DNA of 64,000 bases from Prevotellaceae bacterium UBA4301 (GCA_002395775.1 DGUV01000054.1:1-64000), one strand, 5' to 3'. Counted from the first letter of the stretch, positions 44,648-52,629 are shown. Notes: generated from the sequence alone by a model not told the origin. A program made the numbers and translations.

Positions 44648-45897
44648 AAATTCTTTTTAGTGCATATGCATGTGAACCGGGGATGGGATCAGAACCTGGT
44701 GTTGGGTGGAATGTACCTGCTACGATTGCTGCAAAATATAAGGAAATGCAAATCTTTGTGTTAACGAGAAGTAGAAGCAGGGAGAAAATAGATATTGCGA
44801 TTCATCAGCAGAACTTATGCAACCTTCATGTCATGTATTATGATATTCCGAAGGTTCTATATTATGAGAAAGAATATGGAAGCAGATGGGGAGAACAATA
44901 CAATTACATCTTATGGCAAATTCTGGTCCGGCGATATGTAAGGAGGATCGTTAAGGAATATGAAATAGACATATTCCACCATTTGACTTTCAACCAGTAC
45001 CGAACTCCGTCTCCTGGATTCTATCTTGACATTCCATTCGTCTATGGTCCTGTAGGGGGAGCAGAGACAATTAATCCTTCTTTCGACAGGGATTTGGCTT
45101 CTCATACACAGCAAAAGGAAAAAATACGGAGGAAGGGCTATGATCTGCGTCTATTTAAATGGTGGATAGGAAGAAGGAATAATCCCAAGGTGTTCTTGTT
45201 TTCTACTCAGGAAAACTATAGAAAGATGAAACCTTATTGCAAAGGGCATGAAGCTGAGGTCCTGCCTGCGATAGGATTCTCACCGAAAGATATTCCTCAG
45301 ATAGGTGAACCTGAAAAAACAGATACTTTCGAAATGATATATGCTGGCAGGGCATTGGATTGGAAAGGAGTGAAACTCTTTTTGAATGCAGCCGATATGG
45401 TATTTCATAAAGAGGGTATCAAAGACTTCAAAATTAAACTTATAGGCATCCGGTTTGAGGCAGAGCAGAAGGCTGTAAGGAGTTGGGTTACGAGAGGAAG
45501 ATTAGAGAATAATGTGGAAATCATTCCCTTCATGGAAAGAGATAAACTCATAGATTTATTGGCCAAAGCCTCCCTCTCTGTATATCCGGCCTTCCGAGAC
45601 TCTGGTTCCATGTCGGTTTTGGAAGCTTCAGCCTTGGGATGTCCCACGATTTGCTTTGATGCGGGAGGCCAGGATGCGTTCCCTGACGAGGCCTTGATGA
45701 AGATTAGAGTTACTGATAGTTATGATGAGAATTTGCGCGGCTTTGCCTCTAAACTCTTATGGGCTTACCGTCATCCTGATGAATTGAAGGCAATCGGGCA
45801 GAATGCGAGAGCGTATGTATATAATCATCTGACATGGGAAAAGAAGGTGGAGCATTACATGGAAATCTATCAAAACTTGTTGGAAAAACGGGTATAA
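44644..45897 (+). CDS. Family 4 glycosyltransferase
   Basis: A 417-residue GT-B enzyme and the last gene of the cluster. The N-terminus KILFSAYACEPGMGSEPGVGWN is a recognised variant of the GT4 loop. The C-terminal part carries AGRALDWKGVKLFLNAA, YPAFRDSGSMSVLEASALGCPT and DAGGQDAFPDEAL. It ends facing the terminator of the convergent small RNA. Confidence 0.87.
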   Translation: MKILFSAYACEPGMGSEPGVGWNVPATIAAKYKEMQIFVLTRSRSREKIDIAIHQQNLCNLHVMYYDIPKVLYYEKEYGSRWGEQYNYILWQILVRRYVRRIVKEYEIDIFHHLTFNQYRTPSPGFYLDIPFVYGPVGGAETINPSFDRDLASHTQQKEKIRRKGYDLRLFKWWIGRRNNPKVFLFSTQENYRKMKPYCKGHEAEVLPAIGFSPKDIPQIGEPEKTDTFEMIYAGRALDWKGVKLFLNAADMVFHKEGIKDFKIKLIGIRFEAEQKAVRSWVTRGRLENNVEIIPFMERDKLIDLLAKASLSVYPAFRDSGSMSVLEASALGCPTICFDAGGQDAFPDEALMKIRVTDSYDENLRGFASKLLWAYRHPDELKAIGQNARAYVYNHLTWEKKVEHYMEIYQNLLEKRV

Positions 45898-45922
45898 AAA
45901 AGAAGGTTGTCTCACGACAACC
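45892..45922 (-). terminator. Intrinsic terminator of the convergent small RNA
   Basis: On the minus strand GGTTGTC-GTGA-GACAACC (45922-45905) is followed by TTCTTTTTT, a classic stem plus U-tract. Read on the plus strand the stem is followed by AATCTTTC, a poor U-tract, so it may only weakly stop the glycosyltransferase transcript. Confidence 0.75.
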
Positions 45923-45962
45923 AATCTTTCATTAACCTTAAATCTAATACCATGAAAAACAC
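45896..45962 (-). ncRNA. Putative small RNA of about 67 nt
   Basis: A near-consensus promoter (45998-45968) lies just upstream and an intrinsic terminator (45922-45892) closes the unit. The transcript, roughly CAGTGTTTTTCATGG... through the GGTTGTCGTGAGACAACC stem, contains a 13-codon open frame (MVLDLRLMKDWLS, starting ATG at 45952-45950) whose stop lies inside the terminator stem. There is no gene downstream on this strand. The sequence resembles, from memory, a unit seen repeatedly in Bacteroidales genomes, but I cannot name an RNA family. Either a regulatory RNA or an attenuator-like leader relic. Confidence 0.55.
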
Positions 45963-45967
45963 TGATG

Positions 45968-45998
45968 CAAAGGTACGGGTTTTCTGCAACTCTGCAAG
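45968..45998 (-). promoter_or_regulatory. Promoter of the small RNA
   Basis: Minus strand: CTTG (45998-45995), 19 bases, TACCTTTG (45975-45968). The -33 box is one base off TTTG. Confidence 0.7.
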
Positions 45999-46059
45999 GA
46001 AAAGTTACTTTTTTATTGAAAAAAGTGGGGTTTTATTGACATAAATCAATTGTCGGGGG

Positions 46060-46223
46060 TAAAAGTTTAATCGTTTAACCGTTTAATCGTTTAATTCCTA
46101 TGGATTTTGATGTTAGAAGATTTTCATCTTTTTTTAATAAGGTTGCTGTGCTGTTGTCAATTCTTTGTGAAACGTACGGAAATAAAATAAGTAGTTCTCT
46201 TTAAACGGTTAAACTTTTATAAA
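46060..46223. repeat. TTTAA/TTAAAC repeats upstream of queC
   Basis: The gap 45999-46226 holds GTTTAATCGTTTAACCGTTT-like units at about 46063-46097 and a TTAAACTTTTATAAA box at 46209-46223, three bases before the queC ATG. No gene or known riboswitch was recognised here. Confidence 0.65.
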
Positions 46224-46226
46224 TAG

Positions 46227-46880
46227 ATGAAAGATTCATTGATTGTTGTGTCGGGAGGAATGGACTCCGTGACGATGTTGTATGAATTCAGGGAGGAGAT
46301 TGCCCTGGCGGTGACGTTTGACTATGGGGCAAACCATGGGCCGAAGGAGATTCCGTTGGCACGGATGCACTGCGAAAGGTTGGGGATTGAGCATATTGTC
46401 ATTGGAATGGACTTTATGACGAAGTACTTTGAGTCGTCGTTGCTGAGTGGCGGCGAGGCTATCCCTGAGGGTAACTATGATGAGGAGAATATGAAATCGA
46501 CCGTGGTGCCGTTCCGCAATGGCATCATGTTGGCGATTGCTTGCGGACTGGCGGAGAGCCGGGGACTGAAGCGGCTGATGATTGCGAACCATGCGGGCGA
46601 CCACGCGATTTACCCTGATTGTCGTGAAGGTTTCGTGAAGGCGATGAGTCTGGCGACGCAGGAGGGGACGTATGACCATATCTGCATCTATGCTCCTTAC
46701 ACAAACCTGACGAAGGGCGAGATTGCTCGCCATGGTAAGGCTTTGGGCCTGGACTATAGTGAGACGTGGAGCTGCTACAAGGGTGGGGAAGTGCATTGTG
46801 GCAAGTGCGGAACGTGCGTAGAACGGCGCGAAGCTCTTGCTGAGGCAGGGATTGAGGATAAGACGGTGTATTCCTTGTAA
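46227..46880 (+). CDS. queC: 7-cyano-7-deazaguanine synthase
   Basis: An ATP-dependent enzyme of queuosine precursor synthesis that turns 7-carboxy-7-deazaguanine into preQ0. The PP-loop VVSGGMDSVTML is at the N-terminus and the zinc cysteines are in WSCYKGGEVHCGKCGTC near the C-terminus. At 217 residues it is full length. In many relatives queF follows; here a repeat-flanked four-helix-bundle gene follows instead. Confidence 0.93.
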   Translation: MKDSLIVVSGGMDSVTMLYEFREEIALAVTFDYGANHGPKEIPLARMHCERLGIEHIVIGMDFMTKYFESSLLSGGEAIPEGNYDEENMKSTVVPFRNGIMLAIACGLAESRGLKRLMIANHAGDHAIYPDCREGFVKAMSLATQEGTYDHICIYAPYTNLTKGEIARHGKALGLDYSETWSCYKGGEVHCGKCGTCVERREALAEAGIEDKTVYSL

Positions 46881-46881
46881 A

Positions 46882-46908
46882 GGGTTAACGGGTTAACAGG
46901 TTAATGGG
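46882..46908 (+). repeat. Left 27-bp inverted repeat (GTTAAC type)
   Basis: The sequence starts GGGTTAACGGGTTAACAGG. It matches the reverse complement of 47311-47337 at 25 of 27 positions and begins one base after the queC stop. Confidence 0.85.
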
Positions 46909-46917
46909 TTAAGAGCT

Positions 46918-47298
46918 ATGTATGAAGATAGAAAGTTCTCATTTGAGGGGTTGGAGGTTTACCGATGTGCGAGGGAACTGGTAAAAGAAGTGTATTTGTT
47001 GCAGCAGAAATTCCCCAATGAGGAGAAATTTGCTTTGGGAGACCAAATAAGGCGCTCTGCGACTTCAATAACCAGCAATATAGCAGAGGGTAGTGGACGT
47101 AACTCAATACGTGAGAAAATCCATTTCATAGAGATAGCTTTTGGGTCTATGACTGAAAGTTTCAGTCAACTGCAGAATGCCCAAGACTTGGGATATATAT
47201 CTGAAGCCGATATAGATAAATTAAGACCACTATATAGTCGGGTCGCAGCTTTACTGTCAAACCTTCGCAAATCTTTTGACCGAAGAATGTCAGATTGA
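46918..47298 (+). CDS. Four-helix-bundle protein (S23/IVS-protein family)
   Basis: The 126-residue product matches the family first found in intervening sequences of 23S rRNA and related to the Avd protein of diversity-generating retroelements. Seen: FEGLEVYRCARELVKEVYLL (helix 1), the conserved GDQIRRSATSITSNIAEGSG (helix 2), then two further amphipathic helices ending SRVAALLSNLRKSF. Its biochemical role is not known; basic surfaces suggest nucleic-acid binding. It is free-standing here, and inverted repeats lie immediately outside it. Confidence 0.9.
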   Translation: MYEDRKFSFEGLEVYRCARELVKEVYLLQQKFPNEEKFALGDQIRRSATSITSNIAEGSGRNSIREKIHFIEIAFGSMTESFSQLQNAQDLGYISEADIDKLRPLYSRVAALLSNLRKSFDRRMSD

Positions 47299-47310
47299 CT
47301 TGCTAAGCCC

Positions 47311-47337
47311 CCCGTTAACCTGTTAACCTGTTAACCC
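47311..47337 (-). repeat. Right 27-bp inverted repeat (GTTAAC type)
   Basis: CCCGTTAACCTGTTAACC... is the mirror of 46882-46908 with two mismatches. It runs into the 3' end of the fur-family gene and supplies that gene's stop codon (47333-47331). Confidence 0.85.
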
Positions 47338-47750
47338 ATTACCCCCTTATCACACGCCGGGCATAGGCCCTTGACCATATAGTTGATAGAGGACATTTGG
47401 AATCCCTCGGGTAGTGATACCTGAGGGATTTTTTTGTCGTAGAAGCAATAGGTGCGATGGCAGCGTTCGCAGTAGAAGTGGATGTGCTGGTCCTCGAGGG
47501 TGCATTCGTCGTCGCCATCGCATACCTCATAACGTAAGGAACCACTACCGTCCTCAATTGCATGGATAAGATGATGCTGAAGGAGAAGCGTCAGGGTTCG
47601 GAAGATGGTGCTGCGCTCAGCGGTGGGCATGCGGTCTTCGAGTTCGCGCAGGGAGAGGGGCCGATGGGCTTGCTCGAGTTCTTGATAGACGAGTAGGCGC
47701 ATGGCGGTGAGCTTTATGCCGCGCTGTTCAAGGTGATGCTCGATGTCCAT
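47331..47750 (-). CDS. Fur-family metal-responsive repressor
   Basis: A 139-residue winged-helix regulator with the layout of Fur, Zur and PerR. The N-terminal DNA-binding part is LEQRGIKLTAMRLLVYQELE...RSTIFRTLTLLLQHHLI. The C-terminal part has the metal residues DQHIHFYCERCHRTYCF and the second pair CPAC near the end, a structural zinc site. Which metal it senses is not clear. The final residues VMG and the stop are encoded in the GTTAAC repeat, so the natural C-terminus may have been altered. Confidence 0.87.
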   Translation of the reverse strand: MDIEHHLEQRGIKLTAMRLLVYQELEQAHRPLSLRELEDRMPTAERSTIFRTLTLLLQHHLIHAIEDGSGSLRYEVCDGDDECTLEDQHIHFYCERCHRTYCFYDKKIPQVSLPEGFQMSSINYMVKGLCPACDKGVMG

Positions 47751-47775
47751 ATAAACTTTAACCGTTAACCTTTTA

Positions 47776-49434
47776 TTAGTATTTGAACGAACTGCCGCCG
47801 GAGAACTCGCGGAGGAGGGAGGTGGGAGGTACCTGGCGGGCAGGAACGGGGAGGAAGTAGCGCAGGAACTTGCGGAGACGGGAGGCTTCGCTGTATTCGG
47901 GTTCGCGTTCGCTGACTTGCTCGAGGATGGGCATCACCTGCTCGCGGATGACGTTGAGCTCGTAGAGGAGGGCGGAATTGAAGGTGGCATCGGCCGTTTC
48001 CTGGAAGGGGAAGATCCACTTTTCCTCGCCTCGGCTGACGGAGGGGTAGCGACGAATGGTGTCGAGGGCGGTGTAGCCACGATAGCGGCAGTCGCGCAAG
48101 AGCCGTCGCAGGAGTCGGATGTCGTCGGTGGGCACGAAGTTGTGGTCGTCGAGTCCGATGGTGGTGAGGGCGGAGACATAGATGCGGAACTTCTTGTCCT
48201 CGGGAATCTGGCGTGAGAGGATGGGGTTGAGGGCATGGTTGCCTTCGAGGATGATGACATCGTCGGAGCCTATCTGAAGCCGATTGCCTTCGAACTTGCG
48301 TTCACCGGAGGGGAAATCGTAGCGTGGAAGTTCCACCTCTTCGCCATTGAGCAGGGCATTCATCTGCTGATTGAAGAAGGAGGTATCGACGGCTTCGATG
48401 CACTCGAAGTCGTATTCTCCGTTTTCGTCGAGCGGGGTATCGACTCGGTTGACAAAGTAGTTGTCGGTGGAGAGGGTGTGGGGATGCAGACCGCAGGCCA
48501 TGAGCTGGATGGCGATACGCTTGCTGGTGGTGGTCTTGCCGCTGCTGCTGGGGCCTGCTATGAGTACGAGCTTGGCTCCGCGTTCCACTATCTCGTCGGT
48601 AATCTTCTGCAACTTGCGTTCCTGCAGGGCCTCGGCGATGTTGATGAGTTCGGAGGCTTTGCCTGCGCGGATGGCTGCATTCACCTCACCGGCATTGCGC
48701 ACGCCCATGATGTGTTGCCAACGATGGTATTCGCGGAAGACGCCCAGTTTCTTTTCCTGGGGCTCGAGGGGTTCGAGCAGGGCGGGATTCTGGCGCGAGG
48801 GGACGCGGAGCAGCATGCCTTCGTCCAGCGGCATGAGGTCGAAGAGGTAAATCTGGCTGGTGTGGGTGAGCAGACAGCTGTAGAAGAAATCGATAGTCTC
48901 GTCCAACTGATAGTAGTAGGAATAGAGGTTGCCCTGGCTCTCAAGCAGCTGCGCCTTGCTCTCCATGCCTCGCTGGCGGAAGATTTGTATGGCGTCCTCG
49001 ATGGGGCATTGGATGCGGTGGATGGGCATGTCGGCATCGACGATTTCCTGCATGCGCTGGCGGATGCGGGCTACATCGGCTGGCTCAATGGGCCGACCGA
49101 TGTAGAGTTCGCAATAGAATCCGCGGCAGATGGGGGCTCCGATGATGAGGCGCCCGTCGGGATAGGTGTCCTCCACTGCTTTGGCCAGAACGAAGAAGAG
49201 GGTGTGGGTGTAGGTGCGCATGCCACTGGCCGTGGTCATGTCGAGCAGTTCCACATCCTTGCTGTTGTAGAATCGGTAGTTGAGTCCCTGCACTTTGTTG
49301 TTGATGCTGGCGCAGACGGGTCCATGGTTCATGGTCACACCGGAGGCTTCATAGACATCCTTCAGCGAGCATCCCAGGGGCATGGGGAAGGTCTTTCCCG
49401 TGTTCTTACAGCGTATGTTGATTTCGTTGGCCAT
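47776..49434 (-). CDS. TGS-domain nucleoside kinase (uridine-kinase-like)
   Basis: A 552-residue cytoplasmic protein. Residues about 1-65 form a TGS-like domain and about 66-230 match the second additional domain of threonyl-tRNA synthetase (YTHTLFFVLAKAVEDTYP). The C-terminal part is a P-loop uridine-kinase-like domain (LIAGPSSSGKTTTSKRIAIQL near residue 290). This architecture is known across Bacteroidetes and Firmicutes; the substrate is thought to be a pyrimidine nucleoside. The 25-base gap to fur contains a TTAACC-type repeat. Confidence 0.88.
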   Translation of the reverse strand: MANEINIRCKNTGKTFPMPLGCSLKDVYEASGVTMNHGPVCASINNKVQGLNYRFYNSKDVELLDMTTASGMRTYTHTLFFVLAKAVEDTYPDGRLIIGAPICRGFYCELYIGRPIEPADVARIRQRMQEIVDADMPIHRIQCPIEDAIQIFRQRGMESKAQLLESQGNLYSYYYQLDETIDFFYSCLLTHTSQIYLFDLMPLDEGMLLRVPSRQNPALLEPLEPQEKKLGVFREYHRWQHIMGVRNAGEVNAAIRAGKASELINIAEALQERKLQKITDEIVERGAKLVLIAGPSSSGKTTTSKRIAIQLMACGLHPHTLSTDNYFVNRVDTPLDENGEYDFECIEAVDTSFFNQQMNALLNGEEVELPRYDFPSGERKFEGNRLQIGSDDVIILEGNHALNPILSRQIPEDKKFRIYVSALTTIGLDDHNFVPTDDIRLLRRLLRDCRYRGYTALDTIRRYPSVSRGEEKWIFPFQETADATFNSALLYELNVIREQVMPILEQVSEREPEYSEASRLRKFLRYFLPVPARQVPPTSLLREFSGGSSFKY

Positions 49435-49449
49435 TCCTATGATGTTTAA

Positions 49450-49486
49450 GGGGTTAACAGGTTAACGGGTTAAGGGGTTAACGGGT
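49450..49486 (+). repeat. Third GTTAAC repeat cluster
   Basis: GGGGTTAACAGGTTAACGGG and a second GGGGTTAACGGG lie between the kinase start and the next gene's stop, in the same orientation as the left arm of the four-helix cassette. Confidence 0.75.
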
Positions 49487-49501
49487 TGTAAACTTATACG
49501 A

Positions 49502-52483
49502 TTATTTGATGAGGACTTTCTTGCCGTTCACGATGTAGAGTCCGTGGGTGGGACGGCTTACGCGGCGGCCGCTGAGGTCGTAGTACAGGGGACTCGACTG
49601 CGAGGGCTGGGCCGTGAGGATATCCTCGACGGGGGTCACCTCGTCAATCTCGTGGCTGCCATAGTAGAGCAGGCGGAAGTTGTCGAAGATGGTCCAGTAG
49701 TATTCCTCGCTGACGGTGCCGCGGATGCCCACCTTCATGGTGGAGTTGGTGGTGACCTTCATGATGACGCTGTTGTCATAATAGCCTGCGGCAAACCACT
49801 TGGAGGCTGCCAGCATGTTGTTGGGCACATACTTGCCTCCCTGATTGCTGGACGTGCCGCCCAGGCTCTTGCTGAGGGCATCGGCCCAGATGTTCTTCAC
49901 CTTCTGTGACTTGGTCTTCAGATAGATGGCGGCGTTAACGTTGTCGGTACCGTTGGTGACGAAGTCGGTGTAGGTGTTGGCTGACGAACCTGGACGCTGG
50001 AAGGCCTGCACGCGCAGTTCGTAGGTGCCGGCGGGCATCTTCTGCTTGGTGGTCTGGTTGAAGTCGAAGGTGGTCTGGTAGAACTCACTGCACGAATAAT
50101 TGTTCGTGGCCGTGGTGCTCCAGCCGTCGGTGCCGTCGAGCCCGGGATTCTGCAGCAGGAAGCTGAGGTCGAAGGGCTGTGCTACGGTTTCGGCGCTGAC
50201 CTTGCCGAGGAATGTCATGAGGGCGGCCTCGAGGTCGCTGATGGCGGTTGCTACTTCAGTGGGAGTCTTGTATCCTTCCTTGGCAGTCTTCACGTCTTCA
50301 ACCTGATTGCTCAGTTCGCTGTCGATGCCAGCAAGGTCGTCTTCCTCGGCCTTGGCCGTGTGGGGCGTTGCCATCACTTTCTCGATGTTCTCGATGAGCG
50401 CGTTCAGTTTGTCGAGTTCGGCACTGACGACGGCAGTGTTGTAGGCTGTCATCTGCTCCTGGGTGAGGAAGAGCCAACGTTGATCGGTGGCGGCATTGGA
50501 GAAGTCGAGCGATGCCTTGGTGGCTGTGGAGGTGCCGGCCTGCAGGGCTACGTCATAGCCTTTGGTGACCCAGAAGCCTGTGGCGGTGAAATCGTCGGTC
50601 ACGATGTCGGCACGTCCGGGCAGCAGGTGGAACTTCTCGTTGGCAGAGAGCGTGGTCTTACTTTGTCCGCGGAGTGTGCTGCTGGTGTAGCTCAGATAGC
50701 GACCTGTGCCGACGTGCTGGAAGATGTAGTACGAAGTCTTGGGGTCGTAGGTGATGTTCCAGGCGAAGTTGTCGGGATTCTCCTCGTCGAAGGGCTTCAT
50801 CTGCAGGGCTCCGGCTGCGCTCATGGTCAGGAAGTTGATGTCGTCGGATGTCTCTGAGGTGAGGAAATACTTCTGGTTGTCCATCTGCTGGAAGACATAG
50901 GCTGGTGTGGCGAAGCCAACGTTCCACGAGCATACCAGTCCGTCATGATGCAGGGCGTGGGTGGTGAAGACGTTGCCATAGTAGAGGATGGTGCTTTCGG
51001 GGTTGTATGTGTCCTCGTGAGCGCCGTTGATGCCGTAGGGCCACATGTGGGTGTTGTCGCCCGTGAGGGTTGCCGTTGCATCGTTCTGCAGGAATTTGAT
51101 GACCTGATTGGCACGTGGGCCGAGCCACAGGCCACGACTGGTCTCGGCGCGCAGGTTGGAGTTGTTGTACCACTCGCTGGTGGTGCCTACGCCTACGCCG
51201 TGATTGGTTTCGTGGAGTATGGTGCCTGTCTGCTGATAGGGGGGGTTCTGGCTGACGCGCATGTAGCCTCCATAGGAGCAGTCGGCGGTTCCACCGCCGG
51301 CTCCTGAGCCAGGCACATAGTGCACGTTGAGGTTAAAGCCCCGGATGTTGGCCAGGTTGTCGTAGAGCCACTGTACCTCATTCACGGCCGACTGGATGCG
51401 GAAGTTAGTCTGCTCGTCGCCGGCATTGTCGTAGGTGGTGGTCACGTTGCCCTTGGGCAGTGTGGCTATCTTCACCACGTCGCCATAAGCCACCTGCCAA
51501 CCGCTGGTGATGGCATAGGCGCGGACGTAGTAGATGGTGGCCGGCTGCATGTGCTCCATGCAATAGATGTTGCCGTTGTTGGAGAAGTAGCGTGTGGAAC
51601 GGTTGTCGAAGATGGTAGGTTCGGGTTCCGTGCTCCAGCAGAAACCGCGTTCCTTAGCCGAGCCCTTTACGGTCAGTCGGCCCAGGGCCAGTGTGACACC
51701 TGTGGGCACGAAGGGTTCGGTGGTTACGGTGGGCACTGAGCCTGTGGCATTCGAGATGCGATACTGCAGGGTGGCGCGGCTCAGCGTGCGTGCTGCGGCA
51801 GCGTATTCCTCACTGGGGCGCAGGGTTTTGTCGACAACCAGCTGTTTGGCCTCGTCGATGGCCGTCTGCAGTTGGGTCCCTGTCACTCCGTCGCCTATCA
51901 CGCTTTCGGCCTCGTCGATGAGCCTCTGCATTTCCTTTGTCATGCCTTCCCAGGTCAGGTCGTTGTAGTAGAGGCGGAAATTGTCGATGCTCACCCAGTT
52001 GCCCGTGCAGCCTTTCGTCATGAAGCCAATCTCGGCCTTTCCCTCGAGTACAGTGAAGGTGACGCTGTATTCGGCACTGTCCACAATCTCTACTTGTTCG
52101 TTGCCGGCAAAGAGGAAGGCTCCCTTCTGTTGGGCTTCAGACTCTTGGATGATGTTCTGGGCGCCGGCCACCAGCGTATAGGTGCCCGGTACCATGTCCG
52201 TCAGGGTCTGCTTCATGCTGACTGCCCCCACCTTGCTGCCTTTGTTGACATACTTCTCCATATAGACCATGCCGTTCTTGCCTTTGAACGAATTGTTGGT
52301 CTGGAAGAGCATGCCATTGTTTTCCCAACCTGCGAAGCGTGCCTCGAAGTTGGGGTTGTCGATGTACTTCTTCGTCACGTCGGTCTGGGCCAGACAAGTC
52401 GAAAGCTGAAGATTGAAGGTAGAAAGCTGGGCCATGCCCGCCATCAACATCATGCCGATTAGGAATAATCTCTTTGTTTTCAT
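49502..52483 (-). CDS. Large secreted protein with HExxH zinc-protease-like motif
   Basis: A 993-residue exported protein. After a signal peptide that carries an unusual STFNLQLST repeat-encoded stretch come a jelly-roll-like region (35-175), a FIVAR-like helical part (180-245) and a fibronectin-III-like part (255-345). A catalytic-looking region holds H-E-T-N-H-G at 424-429, the Zn-binding core of gluzincin or metzincin peptidases; the third ligand was not identified. Then follow a beta-trefoil-like region, another FIVAR-like helix pair and a second jelly roll. The tail YYDLSGRRVSRPTHGLYIVN is like the C-terminal sorting tails of Bacteroidetes secreted proteins. A host- or glycoprotein-directed protease is a reasonable but unproven reading. 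Confidence 0.78.
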   Translation of the reverse strand: MKTKRLFLIGMMLMAGMAQLSTFNLQLSTCLAQTDVTKKYIDNPNFEARFAGWENNGMLFQTNNSFKGKNGMVYMEKYVNKGSKVGAVSMKQTLTDMVPGTYTLVAGAQNIIQESEAQQKGAFLFAGNEQVEIVDSAEYSVTFTVLEGKAEIGFMTKGCTGNWVSIDNFRLYYNDLTWEGMTKEMQRLIDEAESVIGDGVTGTQLQTAIDEAKQLVVDKTLRPSEEYAAAARTLSRATLQYRISNATGSVPTVTTEPFVPTGVTLALGRLTVKGSAKERGFCWSTEPEPTIFDNRSTRYFSNNGNIYCMEHMQPATIYYVRAYAITSGWQVAYGDVVKIATLPKGNVTTTYDNAGDEQTNFRIQSAVNEVQWLYDNLANIRGFNLNVHYVPGSGAGGGTADCSYGGYMRVSQNPPYQQTGTILHETNHGVGVGTTSEWYNNSNLRAETSRGLWLGPRANQVIKFLQNDATATLTGDNTHMWPYGINGAHEDTYNPESTILYYGNVFTTHALHHDGLVCSWNVGFATPAYVFQQMDNQKYFLTSETSDDINFLTMSAAGALQMKPFDEENPDNFAWNITYDPKTSYYIFQHVGTGRYLSYTSSTLRGQSKTTLSANEKFHLLPGRADIVTDDFTATGFWVTKGYDVALQAGTSTATKASLDFSNAATDQRWLFLTQEQMTAYNTAVVSAELDKLNALIENIEKVMATPHTAKAEEDDLAGIDSELSNQVEDVKTAKEGYKTPTEVATAISDLEAALMTFLGKVSAETVAQPFDLSFLLQNPGLDGTDGWSTTATNNYSCSEFYQTTFDFNQTTKQKMPAGTYELRVQAFQRPGSSANTYTDFVTNGTDNVNAAIYLKTKSQKVKNIWADALSKSLGGTSSNQGGKYVPNNMLAASKWFAAGYYDNSVIMKVTTNSTMKVGIRGTVSEEYYWTIFDNFRLLYYGSHEIDEVTPVEDILTAQPSQSSPLYYDLSGRRVSRPTHGLYIVNGKKVLIK

Positions 52484-52528
52484 GCTATATTATGTTTTAT
52501 CATTCAAATATCTGGGGTTGAGCTAACT

Positions 52529-52629
52529 CTCAACTTCTCAATTTCTCAACTTCTCATTTTCTCATTCTCTCATTTTCTCAATTTCTCAACTTCTCAACTT
52601 CTCAACTTCTCAACTTCTCAACTTCTCAA
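52529..52629. repeat. 8-bp tandem repeat, about 12.5 units
   Basis: Consecutive CTCAACTT units; the last five are identical and earlier ones vary as CTCAATTT, CTCATTTT and CTCATTCT. The array lies in the 5' region of the secreted-protein gene and runs through the stop codon of the sirtuin gene. Confidence 0.9.

Larger units (their letters stand above)
46882..47337 (+). mobile_element. Putative four-helix-bundle cassette bounded by inverted repeats
   Basis: A 456-bp unit: a 27-bp inverted repeat, one 126-codon gene, and the matching inverted repeat. No transposase is encoded, and no target duplication could be made out with confidence. A further copy of the GTTAAC repeat without a gene lies at 49450-49486. 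Mobility is inference from the layout. Confidence 0.45.

Noticed and set aside
45952..46044. A 30-codon plus-strand frame MKNTDAKVRV...
   Set aside because: It is the complement of the small-RNA promoter; the peptide DAKVR is simply the reverse of the TACCTTTGCAT box, with no sign of being a gene.
46098..46226. preQ1 riboswitch before queC
   Set aside because: I looked for the conserved preQ1 core in the leader and did not find it; TTAAAC repeats occupy the region instead.
46882..47345. CRISPR array suggested by regularly spaced GTTAAC repeats
   Set aside because: Repeat units are short and contiguous, with no unique spacers of constant length, and no cas gene is nearby.
48235..49449. A 404-codon plus-strand frame over the nucleoside kinase gene
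   Set aside because: Antisense shadow of a well-supported gene, with the same skewed composition as other shadows.
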